Shown here: in pieces, positions 23,885 to 31,200 of the stretch
Layout: each line of letters starts with the position of its first letter
Numbering within the stretch: the stretch's first letter is position 1
Assembly: GCA_001824635.1 (NCBI GenBank)
Contig: MHYB01000014.1
Location: 1-40,291 of the forward strand
From: Planctomycetes bacterium GWF2_50_10
GTDB lineage: Bacteria > Planctomycetota > Phycisphaerae > Sedimentisphaerales > GWF2-50-10
Direction: 5' to 3'
Length of the DNA: 40,291 nucleotides
The notes under the pieces: model-generated
Databases searched by the model: none
Seen by the model: only the letters and a program-made list of their open reading frames with translations
Told to the model about the DNA's origin: nothing
Made by a program: the position numbers and the translations under genes

Positions 23885-26076
23885 GCTTTCGCCTTACCAT
23901 TCTTAAGTACCGCGTTAAATCTGCATACCTCGAAGCATTTGCCGCACCGTATGCATCTCGTCTGGTCTATTACATGCAGATGCTTCGGCGTCCCCGATAT
24001 GCATGCAACCGGGCAGTGCCTCGCGCACGCCGTACAGCCGACGCACTTTTCCTCGCTGATCTCAAATTTCACCAGCGCCTTGCACTTGCCCGATGGACAT
24101 ACCTTGTCTATCACATGTGCATCATATTCCTTGCGGAAATATTTCATCGTGCTCAGCACCGGGTTTGGCGCCGCTCGCCCAAGCCCGCAAAGCGAACTCT
24201 TACGCAGCAAATTCGCCAGCCGCTCAAGCTTATCAAGGTCTTCCTTTTCGCCCTTGCCCGCCGTTATCCGGTCAAGTATCTCCAGCATTCGTTTTGTGCC
24301 TTCTCGGCAGGGCGTGCACTTGCCACAAGACTCATCCTGGCTGAACGTAATAAAGAACTTGGCGATATCGACCATGCAGTCGGTCTCGTCCATTACGATC
24401 ATTCCGCCCGATCCCATAATAGATCCCAGCGCAGTAAGGCTCTCATAATCCACTGCCGTATCTATCAAACTTGCTGGAATCGTCCCTCCCGCAGGCCCAC
24501 CAGTCTGTATTGCTTTTAAAGCTTTGCCCCCCGGCACGCCGCCGCCTATATCGAATACCACCTCCCTCAGCGTAGAACCCATAGGCACTTCCACCAGCCC
24601 CGTATGATGAACTTTGCCCGTAAGCGAGAAAACCTTCGTGCCGCCCGCCCGCGCCGAACCAATCTGCTTGAACCATTGTGCACCATAAAGCAATATCAGT
24701 GGCACATTCGCGAATGTCTCAACATTATTAATAACTGTCGGCTTGCCCCATAGCCCGCTTGTCGTCGGGTAGGGGGGGCGCACCCTCGGCTGCCCCCGTT
24801 CCCCTTCTATTGAATGTATCAGCGCCGTCTCTTCCCCGCACACAAACGCCCCCGCGCCAAGCCGAACCTCGATTTCAAAATCCCACCCGCTCCCAAGTAT
24901 ATTCTTTCCCAGCAGCCCGTGCTCCCTGCATAGCTTCAGTGCCGTCTCGATTCTCTTAATCGCCAGCGGATATTCCGCCCTCACATAAAAGAACCCGTTC
25001 GATGCTCCCATTGCGTATGCCCCGATCATCATACCTTCTATAATCGAAAGCGGATCGCCTTCCAGCATCGAACGATCCATGAACGCCCCCGGGTCTCCCT
25101 CGTCGGCGTTGCAGATGATGTACTTGGTTTCATTGTTTTCTTTGGCCGCCATGGACCACTTGGTCCCGGTCGGATATCCTCCTCCCCCTCTCCCCCGCAG
25201 CGTCGATTTCGTCACCTCGTCGATCACCCATCCCCGGTCAGATTTGGCAAGTACCTTTGCCAGTGCCTCAAACCCGTCCACCATCACATATTCGTAAATG
25301 TTCTCCGGGTCGATAAGCCCGCTGTTTCGAAGTGCCAGTCTGCTTTGACGATTGAAGAACGCGCTGTCGCCATAAAGCTCAAAGAACCTCGCGCCCAGCG
25401 GATTGCCGCCCACGATCAGCCGCTCAACCGTCTTGCCCCCGATTATATGCGCGGCGATTATCTCATCTATATCCGTAGCCTTTTTAACATTGTAGATCAC
25501 CTTGCCCGGCCGGATAAGTACGTTTATTGCCTCGCCCTCTCTGCCCGCCTCGCACAAACCCATACAGCTTGTTTTAGATATCCGGGCATTTTCCGCACTG
25601 ATATTGTTCTGTTCCAGCTTGTCATAAAAAAGGCCGACCAGGTCTACCTTCGCCGGATTAATGCACCTCGCCGAATTGCAGAAGAACAACTCATACTGCG
25701 CCGGCTGTTCAGTGGAATCGAGCATCAACTCCGCTTTAGCCTTGCCGCCCATTATGTGCGATGTGAATATCTCATGCACCCGCCCGCTGTCGACGCGCTC
25801 GTATTTTACTGGTATCTTACCCGGCGCGATAACTGTAACTATCGGCTCCCGGCTGCACCTTCCTGTGCATCCCGTCCTGTGAAGAACAACATCTTCCTTT
25901 CCGCTTGCCACGATATGCTTACGGAACTCTTCCAGCACTTTCTCCGACCCCGCAGCGTTCTCGCATGTAGCAGACCCGATCTGTATCCGTGTTTTCGTCG
26001 CTTCGTGTCGTAAATTATATTGCTGTCGCGCCTTCTCTTTCAAAGCCGCGTAGGTATTCTCAACTGTTCCAGTCAT
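23881..26076 (-). CDS. hydB: Hydrogenase subunit HydB (NuoF-like flavoprotein) with tandem thioredoxin-like domains
   Basis: A 731-residue NADH/FMN subunit. Two thioredoxin-like ferredoxin domains lie in tandem: the first (about 30-112) has Cys 38, 70 and 74 only, the second (about 128-215) has Cys 133, 138, 171 and 175. The NuoF core follows: the glycine-rich nucleotide loop LRGRGGGGYPTGTKW at about 293-307, CNADEGDPGAFMDR for FMN, and a [4Fe-4S] site CGKCTPC...C (584, 587, 590, 630). The C-terminus adds two ferredoxin clusters (678-688 and 708-718). HydB usually has one N-terminal thioredoxin-like domain, so this one appears extended. The ATG at 26076 is chosen because GGAGA stands about 5 bases upstream; an earlier start at 26115 adds 13 residues without a good site. 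It is the first gene of the three-gene unit. Confidence 0.94.
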   Translation of the reverse strand: MTGTVENTYAALKEKARQQYNLRHEATKTRIQIGSATCENAAGSEKVLEEFRKHIVASGKEDVVLHRTGCTGRCSREPIVTVIAPGKIPVKYERVDSGRVHEIFTSHIMGGKAKAELMLDSTEQPAQYELFFCNSARCINPAKVDLVGLFYDKLEQNNISAENARISKTSCMGLCEAGREGEAINVLIRPGKVIYNVKKATDIDEIIAAHIIGGKTVERLIVGGNPLGARFFELYGDSAFFNRQSRLALRNSGLIDPENIYEYVMVDGFEALAKVLAKSDRGWVIDEVTKSTLRGRGGGGYPTGTKWSMAAKENNETKYIICNADEGDPGAFMDRSMLEGDPLSIIEGMMIGAYAMGASNGFFYVRAEYPLAIKRIETALKLCREHGLLGKNILGSGWDFEIEVRLGAGAFVCGEETALIHSIEGERGQPRVRPPYPTTSGLWGKPTVINNVETFANVPLILLYGAQWFKQIGSARAGGTKVFSLTGKVHHTGLVEVPMGSTLREVVFDIGGGVPGGKALKAIQTGGPAGGTIPASLIDTAVDYESLTALGSIMGSGGMIVMDETDCMVDIAKFFITFSQDESCGKCTPCREGTKRMLEILDRITAGKGEKEDLDKLERLANLLRKSSLCGLGRAAPNPVLSTMKYFRKEYDAHVIDKVCPSGKCKALVKFEISEEKCVGCTACARHCPVACISGTPKHLHVIDQTRCIRCGKCFEVCRFNAVLKNGKAKA

Positions 26077-26135
26077 AACATCTCCAGCTTTATTTAAAGC
26101 GGGTATCACAAACACCCCAATTGTAAAGTACGCAT

Positions 26136-26164
26136 ATTTTGGCCCATAAGCCTGAAATAGTCAA
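26136..26164 (-). promoter_or_regulatory. Possible promoter of the hydBAC operon
   Basis: On the minus strand TTGACT (26164-26159) and CAAAAT (26141-26136) are 17 bases apart. The -35 box is good and the -10 box is weak. It lies just downstream of the porin terminator and about 60 bases before the hydB ATG, which is the expected place. Confidence 0.45.
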
Positions 26165-26177
26165 TCGTAATGCGCAT

Positions 26178-26208
26178 AAAAAAGGCACAGCCCTAAAGCC
26201 GTGCCTTT
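26178..26208 (-). terminator. Intrinsic terminator downstream of the porin gene
   Basis: On the minus strand AAAGGCAC (26208-26201) pairs with GTGCCTTT (26188-26181), with extra G-C pairs towards the loop, and a run of T follows (A at 26178-26183 on the plus strand). It separates porin transcription from hydB. Confidence 0.87.
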
Positions 26209-26233
26209 GATCCACACACTCCAAGCTTTGTGG

Positions 26234-26258
26234 CACGGTCTAGCGCAGCTAGGCCGTG
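26234..26258 (-). other. Strong hairpin just after the porin stop codon
   Basis: CACGGTCTAGC (26234-26244) and GCTAGGCCGTG (26248-26258) form an 11-bp stem with one G-T pair and a 3-base loop, 9 bp after the porin stop. It has no T-run of its own, so it is more likely an mRNA 3'-end stabiliser or repeat-like element that works with the terminator at 26178-26208. Confidence 0.6.
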
Positions 26259-26267
26259 TTCATCCGC

Positions 26268-27800
26268 TTAGAACGTAAACACCAGTTCATAACGCACAAA
26301 CGTCGCCCAGTCATTGTTATTGCTGCTGTAATAATTGCCAGGCAACATAACTTCACCAACAAGATGTCCCTTGATATTCTTATTGATGTTGTAACGCAGC
26401 ACAGATGACAGCATTTGTCCTCTGAAAGCCCCGCCCTCGCTGAACTGCGGCTTGTCCCGGTATGTGTTATCCTCTGCGAACATAAAATAGTAATCTGTGC
26501 ATATCTCAACCTGCTTCGATGGGTTAAAGCTAAAGCCAGGCCCGACCCTGAAGAGGTTAGTGTAATCAGCCGGCCTGCCGTTTTCCATCGCCCACGCATC
26601 GGTATAAACATCTGACCATCTTGCCCACCTGCCCCACAGAATATCGAAGCCTTCGTTCTGTGCCGTATCGGGATCATCGCCGGATAGGTATTCCGCCGAC
26701 ACTCTGTAATTGGTATTCACAGCGTCGTTTGTGAAATAGCTGATCTGAGTATTAAGACCCCACGCGTTCAAGTCCTGCCTTCCGTCGTCGTTGCTGAATG
26801 GATCGTTCTTCGAACCGAACTCGTACGCGCCCTCTGCTCTGTAACGCCAGTTCTCATCCAGCTTGCGTGCATACCTCAAACCAGGTACATAAATATCGCC
26901 GCTATAGCCTGATGCAAGCACCCGCTCGGCGTTCTTGTACATGAAATATGGGCTTATTTCGGTATCGGTAAACGACTTGTTTGTGAAATACACGATCGCG
27001 CCCTGTTCATCCTGTTCCGCCAGGAATATTTCAGGACTATACATGTTCACCGGATGCAGCCAGGCATCCGTCTCTGCGTGATTATCAAAATAGATCAAGT
27101 CAGTCGTCGTGTCGCAATCTTTCATATCAAACGTATAACGAACACCGTCGTAAAACCCCGTCCTCGATCCGTCTCTCGGGGTACCATCCGCCACAAGCCA
27201 CCCGTCACCAAGCACAATATCCTGCCTGCCGACCGTCAGCTTGCTTCCTTCCGTCAGGAAATTCCTGTAAACCAGGTTCAGATTATCAAACAGCCCCTCG
27301 TCCCTGGTTGATCCCTCAAGGGAATCCGGTTCTTCAACCGCGAACAACTGGTATGTGAACCTCGCATTTAGATCAAGGTCCTTATTGAGTTTAAATGTTC
27401 CCCAGACTCTGCCACGATATCTCTGGAACTGCTGCTCATGTCCGGGAGTCTCGTTACTGAATGTCTGTATTCTGTTCTGGTAATACTCACGAAGCTGCAC
27501 ATCCCCGCCCCATGTAAACCACGGAGTTGGATTCTTTAGCTTGTTGCACCATGCCTCAAAATCAGTGCACTCAGCCGACGGCTTTGGAGAGTAAACCTCC
27601 AACCTCTTAGGTTCCGCTGTGCTCGGTGCCGCCTTCCCGACCTGCGTAGCCGGCCCAGCCCCTTGTGCGGCTCCGGTACTTGACCCAACACCGGCTCCTG
27701 TTTCAGTCGGCTGGTTTGCCGCCATAGCCCATCCGGCCGCTAACATCCCTGCCAGAACAGCTGTCCTGATCAGTCCCCCGGCCTCTCTTGTCCTAAACAT
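26268..27800 (-). CDS. Outer-membrane porin of the alginate-export-like type
   Basis: A 510-residue outer-membrane beta-barrel. The signal peptide (residues 1-31, with GLIRTAVLAGMLAAGWAMA before the likely cut) is followed by a Gly/Ala/Thr/Pro-rich linker to about 70. The barrel then shows alternating strands with aromatic girdles (WGGDVQLREYYQNRIQ, YRGRVWGTFKLNKDLDLNAR, SKLTVGRQDIVLGDGW, GFYDGVRYTFDM) and ends in VRYELVFTF, a typical terminal aromatic barrel signal. The pattern resembles the alginate_exp family, whose members move diverse anionic or organic solutes; the substrate is unknown. The ATG at 27800 is chosen for the AAAGGAG site about 6 bases upstream; an earlier ATG at 27815 lies upstream of that site. 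It is downstream of the symporter gene on the same strand, so outer- and inner-membrane uptake of one solute is plausible. Confidence 0.85.
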   Translation of the reverse strand: MFRTREAGGLIRTAVLAGMLAAGWAMAANQPTETGAGVGSSTGAAQGAGPATQVGKAAPSTAEPKRLEVYSPKPSAECTDFEAWCNKLKNPTPWFTWGGDVQLREYYQNRIQTFSNETPGHEQQFQRYRGRVWGTFKLNKDLDLNARFTYQLFAVEEPDSLEGSTRDEGLFDNLNLVYRNFLTEGSKLTVGRQDIVLGDGWLVADGTPRDGSRTGFYDGVRYTFDMKDCDTTTDLIYFDNHAETDAWLHPVNMYSPEIFLAEQDEQGAIVYFTNKSFTDTEISPYFMYKNAERVLASGYSGDIYVPGLRYARKLDENWRYRAEGAYEFGSKNDPFSNDDGRQDLNAWGLNTQISYFTNDAVNTNYRVSAEYLSGDDPDTAQNEGFDILWGRWARWSDVYTDAWAMENGRPADYTNLFRVGPGFSFNPSKQVEICTDYYFMFAEDNTYRDKPQFSEGGAFRGQMLSSVLRYNINKNIKGHLVGEVMLPGNYYSSNNNDWATFVRYELVFTF

Positions 27801-27862
27801 CGATACTCCTTTCACAAATTACATTCTGACCGATTCTATATGATGCTATTTTTTTTGGTAGG

Positions 27863-27882
27863 ATGGGCAACTTGTTGCCCAT
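27863..27882. repeat. Perfect 20-bp palindrome upstream of the porin gene
   Basis: ATGGGCAAC, a 2-base centre TT, then GTTGCCCAT. It lies about 65 bases before the porin ATG, so it could be an operator. A similar GGGCAAC/GTTGCCC motif is also seen as an intergenic repeat in various bacteria, so a repeat origin is equally likely. Confidence 0.6.
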
Positions 27883-27917
27883 GCTGATTTCTGAGCAGCC
27901 GTTGCTAAAGAGCGACT

Positions 27918-27946
27918 TGTCATACCCGCGCAGGCGGGTATCCAGA
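27918..27946. repeat. REP-like hairpin with GCGGGTAT stem
   Basis: TGTCATACCCGC, loop, then GCGGGTATCCAGA: stem ATACCCGC (27922-27929) with GCGGGTAT (27934-27941) and a 4-base loop. The flanks GTCAT and ATCCAG match a widespread class of short intergenic palindromes. It lies between the porin and symporter genes. Confidence 0.7.
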
Positions 27947-27955
27947 ATAAAAAGC

Positions 27956-27968
27956 GTCGCGCAGCGAC
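27956..27968. repeat. Short hairpin GTCGC-GCA-GCGAC
   Basis: A 5-bp perfect stem with a 3-base loop right after the REP-like element and just before the 7-bp repeats. Alone it could be chance, but it adds to a cluster of three hairpins within about 110 bp. Confidence 0.4.
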
Positions 27969-27970
27969 TC

Positions 27971-27998
27971 CTCAACTCAAAACTCAAAACTTAGAACT
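27971..27998. repeat. Degenerate 7-bp tandem repeat after the symporter gene
   Basis: Heptamers CTCAACT, CAAAACT, CAAAACT, TAGAACT in a row, with weaker units continuing to about 28012. It lies in the 3' region of the symporter gene and resembles the tracts at 21554-21588 and 29830-29864. Confidence 0.65.
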
Positions 27999-28024
27999 CC
28001 TGTCTCATGTCTTCTACTTCCTAA

Positions 28025-29821
28025 TCACCCAAAGCACTTTGCAACATGCTCCTTTGAAAGCTTCTTCGTCATTAAACTAACTACCACCAGCGTCAAAAAG
28101 CTTATCGGTAGTGCCGCCACAAGCGGGTCCACAACAGGCCAGTTTGGATAATCCGCCAGTATGCTCGACTTGCCGCCGGTAACCTTCTGCACTAGCCCAA
28201 TCCCCCCAGCCTCCTGAGCCTTTACGAAAACAAGCCAGAAAGCCGTAACTGTAAACCCTGCTATCATAGAAGCCATCGCACCCGCCCGTGTGATACGCTT
28301 CGAAAAAAGCCCGCATATAAACGCCGGCAAAAATGCCGAAGCGCACAACCCGAAGAATATCGCCGTCGCCCGGGCGATAATAAAGCCGCCCCGCGTATAA
28401 TTGCCAAGTATCACCGCGATCACAAGCCCGATGATGATCGCTATTCGCGTTATCATCACGCTCCGCTCATGATTACCCGTCAACTGCTGGTAAACATCGC
28501 GCCCCATTGCTGTTCCAAGCGTATGGAACTGGCTCGAAAGCGTGCTCATCGCCGCAGATAATAGCGTCAGCAAAAACACCAGCCCGAACCATTTGGGCAT
28601 CGCCGCGATTATGTATGTCGGTATGATCTGGTCGGGATTGGGCTTTGGCAGACCCGCCGATGCGTAAACAATCGAAATGCTCCTGCCCTTAACAAGCTCG
28701 CCCGCCTCCGTAGCAACTTTCCCCGAAATCACCACCGGCGCCTTCTTGCCGGCTACTTCTTCCCATGCCCCAGCCTCATTTTGCTTCATTAATTGTATTA
28801 CCGCATGGCCTTTATCAGCATCGACCATGTTCACAACCTTGCCTGTCAACTCCTTGCCGTGCATGGCGAAATAAGCGTTCGAAAGTGCCCCAACGGTAAA
28901 CGCCACCCCCGTCATGAACAGTATGAATATTCCGCCCGTCACCACCGCCCGGTTAAGCTCGCGTTTGCTCTGCACAGTCATAAACCGCACCACAAGCTGC
29001 GGCTGCGCAAGCACCCCGATTCCCACGCCCAGCACTATCGTGCTGAACACTATCCACCACAAATCATACTTGCCATCACCGAATCCGAAAAGCGGCGTCG
29101 CTGTAAAACCCTGGTGTCCCATTGCTGTCAAATTTGCCGGAACAAGATCACTAAGCCCCGTCAGCACTTTGTGTCCCGCAGTTATCCCGCCTATGTTAAC
29201 ATAAGCGAATACCAAAAGCACCGCCATCCCCAGAAACATTATGCAGCCCTGCAGCGCATCGGTGTACATCACGGCTTTCAAACCACCCGCAACCACATAA
29301 GCCGCCACGATAACGCTGAACACAAGCAGCGCAAGCTGGTAATTTATCCCGAACTGTGTTGCCACGAATTCCGCCCCGCCTATCAGCACTGCCGCACCAT
29401 ATAATGGTATGAAAAAGAATATGATTAGACCCGCGGTAACCTGTATCGCCTTGCTGTCATATCTCCTCCCAAGCAGTTCCGGAAACGTATGTGCGTCAAG
29501 TACATGACCAAGCCTCCGTGTAGGCCCGCCAAGAAACACAAATGCTATAAATATCCCAACAAATATATTGCAGAACGTCAGCCACAAAAGGCTCATGCCG
29601 AAAAGCCCAGCCACCCCGCCAAACCCAACGATCGCGCTTGTAGATATAAAAGTCGCCCCATAGCTAAGCGCCATTATAAAAGGATGTGCCTTCCTTCCCG
29701 CCAGCAGGTAATCCGTCGCCGTACTCGTCCGCCTGTACCCTAGCCATCCCAGAAAAGCCGTAATAAGCAGATATAATATGATGACCAGTATTTCCGTAAT
29801 ACCAAGCTCTTGTCCGCCCAT
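28025..29821 (-). CDS. Sodium:solute symporter (SSS family) with an inserted soluble domain
   Basis: A 598-residue inner-membrane protein of the SSS/acetate-proline symporter superfamily, with about 13 predicted helices. Family phrases include DYLLAGRKAHPFIMALSYGATFISTSAIVG at 37-66, GGLKAVMYTDALQG at 179-192, LAQPQLVVRFMTVQS at 271-285, and SAAMSTLSSQFHTLGTAMG at 422-440. It is longer than usual because of a hydrophilic insert at about 323-392 (LTGKVVNMVDADKGHAV to VYASAGLPKPNPD), with beta-rich character, between two helices. The substrate cannot be told; organic acids or sugars are common. A 57-residue partner gene lies upstream, 43 bp away, and the porin gene follows after about 225 bp. 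Confidence 0.93.
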   Translation of the reverse strand: MGGQELGITEILVIILYLLITAFLGWLGYRRTSTATDYLLAGRKAHPFIMALSYGATFISTSAIVGFGGVAGLFGMSLLWLTFCNIFVGIFIAFVFLGGPTRRLGHVLDAHTFPELLGRRYDSKAIQVTAGLIIFFFIPLYGAAVLIGGAEFVATQFGINYQLALLVFSVIVAAYVVAGGLKAVMYTDALQGCIMFLGMAVLLVFAYVNIGGITAGHKVLTGLSDLVPANLTAMGHQGFTATPLFGFGDGKYDLWWIVFSTIVLGVGIGVLAQPQLVVRFMTVQSKRELNRAVVTGGIFILFMTGVAFTVGALSNAYFAMHGKELTGKVVNMVDADKGHAVIQLMKQNEAGAWEEVAGKKAPVVISGKVATEAGELVKGRSISIVYASAGLPKPNPDQIIPTYIIAAMPKWFGLVFLLTLLSAAMSTLSSQFHTLGTAMGRDVYQQLTGNHERSVMITRIAIIIGLVIAVILGNYTRGGFIIARATAIFFGLCASAFLPAFICGLFSKRITRAGAMASMIAGFTVTAFWLVFVKAQEAGGIGLVQKVTGGKSSILADYPNWPVVDPLVAALPISFLTLVVVSLMTKKLSKEHVAKCFG

Positions 29822-29829
29822 ATCTTCCT

Positions 29830-29864
29830 CTCTAAACTGAACTCTGAACCAGAATCCTGAACCC
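29830..29864. repeat. Degenerate 7-bp tandem repeat between the symporter and its small partner
   Basis: Heptamers CTCTAAA, CTGAACT, CTGAACC, AGAATCC, TGAACCC run from just before the symporter start to the stop of the 57-codon gene. It is the third such tract at a gene border in the window. Confidence 0.65.
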
Positions 29865-30037
29865 TATTCTTCTTCCGCCATTTCCTTCTTTTCCTTCTGT
29901 GCCCACGCAATATCCTGCGGCTTTACAGAATCATCACCCCTGTTCCAGTTTATTATCCCGTAAACAACGCAAAGAACTGTGCTCCCAACGCAAAGCAGGT
30001 AGGCCAGCAGAACGTATTTATCCTCTATTCCAAGCAT
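29864..30037 (-). CDS. Small membrane protein, probable symporter accessory subunit
   Basis: A 57-residue protein not obvious from length alone. It starts MLGIEDKYVLLAYLLCVGST at the ATG at 30037, continues as one hydrophobic helix (about 9-29) with an INWNRGDD exit, and ends in a charged tail (WAQKEKKEMAEEE). The helix followed by a W-N-R/K-G motif matches the style of small accessory proteins encoded beside SSS symporters. An AGAGGAG ribosome-binding site lies about 7 bases upstream. It is 43 bp upstream of the symporter on the same strand, so co-expression and physical association are likely. The exact role (assembly, stability or gating) is unknown. Confidence 0.85.
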   Translation of the reverse strand: MLGIEDKYVLLAYLLCVGSTVLCVVYGIINWNRGDDSVKPQDIAWAQKEKKEMAEEE

Positions 30038-30401
30038 GGCGAGCTCCTCTATCTAGATTTTATGCGCACTATTCCACGCTATTATCGGCACTTTGCATTC
30101 AATTCCATCACCTTATTTCAGAGCGATGTTTTCTGAAAAGGGCAGTTGTGAAAACCATCACAAACTTGCATTTTGTTCTCTAGCCCTCTTATCGCCCAGC
30201 CAACCCTCTATCAGTACTGTCAGCCACCCCGACTCAGGTTCAACTCCCCCTCATTTCCCTGAAGATCATATAAATTGATTGAAATAATTTTTTTAGCTCC
30301 CGGCCCGCTTTTCTCTCCGCAAAACCCAAAACCTTCAACCTTTACAACCCCTTGCTCCCAAAAGTCTTTTCTGATATAATAGGCAAAATCAGGAGGGATT
30401 A
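30038..30401. other. Divergent intergenic region between the small symporter partner and a plus-strand gene
   Basis: About 360 bp with no convincing gene on either strand. It must hold the promoter for the symporter unit on the minus strand, which I could not locate with confidence. On the plus strand it holds a good promoter at 30352-30380. No strong hairpin or repeat stands out; the central part (30180-30350) is pyrimidine-rich on the plus strand. Confidence 0.55.
30352..30380 (+). promoter_or_regulatory. Sigma-70-like promoter for the proline-rich protein gene
   Basis: TTGCTC (30352-30357) and a perfect TATAAT (30375-30380) are 17 bases apart. The ATG at 30402 is close behind, with CAGGAGGG as the ribosome-binding site, so the 5' leader would be very short. 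Confidence 0.7.
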
Positions 30402-31106
30402 ATGAATTCCGGCCCAATAAACAACTTAGATGAAGACATTCTGCAGGCAAAGGCCGACCTTTTAAAGTCAAAGAACATTGTTCCGCCTTTCGGCAAGCCT
30501 CCTATGAAACAGCCCGACCCCCAGCCCGCCGCGCCAGATCCTGTCGATTCCCAGCTTATTGAGCCGGCAACACCGATTTTGCACCCGGCCCAGGCCATTG
30601 ACCCGCATTTCGCTCCCCAGCCGGATATAGCCGAACTGGACGAAGAACAACCAGCCGATTTTGAAACGGATCCCGAAATCGAGGCACGCATCCTTGCTAA
30701 CCTTGAATCCTGCCCCCAGCCAATGCCTCCGCAGGAAGATCAGCCGGAACCGGAAGACGAACAGCCCAAAAGTTGGATAGAAATGATCAAAGCCCAGGCC
30801 GCAAGCTCCACGTCCGCTTCAGCAGACATCCCAAAGTATAATCTCGCCGAGCAGATTATGGCTCAGCAGCGAAAACTCGCCTCAGACCGCCGCAAAGCCC
30901 CCGGCCGTGCACCGATACCTATTACCACCGTCCCGCAGCCGGCAATTGCACCGCAATCACCGTCAGAGGATGGCACCATCTTTGAGCAAAAATACCAGCC
31001 CTTTGTTCGCCTTCATTCCTTTACGCCTCCAGCGGACATAATTATTGCTAAAATTGTCGCCCGCGACATCGCCCGCGACATCGCCCGATATGTCAAAGTC
31101 TCCTAG
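30402..31106 (+). CDS. Proline- and acid-rich protein, function unknown
   Basis: A 234-residue hydrophilic protein, not recognised. It is rich in Pro, Ala, Gln, Glu and Asp through most of its length (for example PDPQPAAPDPVDSQ at about 39-52 and EDQPEPEDEQPKSW at about 111-124), so it is probably largely disordered. It has no signal peptide or membrane helix. A short C-terminal part (about 200-234) is more ordered (YQPFVRLHSFTPPADIIIAK) and ends with a repeated ARDIARDIARY, encoded by back-to-back 12-bp copies. An excellent ribosome-binding site and promoter support it as real. It is upstream of mscS, which has its own promoter. No function can be assigned. Confidence 0.75.
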   Translation: MNSGPINNLDEDILQAKADLLKSKNIVPPFGKPPMKQPDPQPAAPDPVDSQLIEPATPILHPAQAIDPHFAPQPDIAELDEEQPADFETDPEIEARILANLESCPQPMPPQEDQPEPEDEQPKSWIEMIKAQAASSTSASADIPKYNLAEQIMAQQRKLASDRRKAPGRAPIPITTVPQPAIAPQSPSEDGTIFEQKYQPFVRLHSFTPPADIIIAKIVARDIARDIARYVKVS

Positions 31107-31138
31107 CCTCAACTGTGCTTTTTAGCTTCAAAGCAGAT

Positions 31139-31167
31139 TTGACAACATCGCAGCAATACTGTAAATA
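31139..31167 (+). promoter_or_regulatory. Sigma-70-like promoter for mscS
   Basis: A perfect TTGACA (31139-31144) and TAAATA (31162-31167) are 17 bases apart. The mscS ATG at 31201 follows with GGAG close upstream. Confidence 0.72.
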
Positions 31168-31200
31168 CACATTCTATTAGCAAATTCATTCTGGAGAAGT

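Noticed and set aside
25345..26013. A 222-codon plus-strand open frame opposite hydB
   Set aside because: It is fully inside hydB on the other strand. The composition reflects the reverse of a GC-rich real gene, and no ribosome-binding site or domain is visible.
28793..29404. A 203-codon plus-strand open frame opposite the symporter gene
   Set aside because: Antisense shadow rich in His, Arg and Tyr; the minus-strand frame is a clear symporter.
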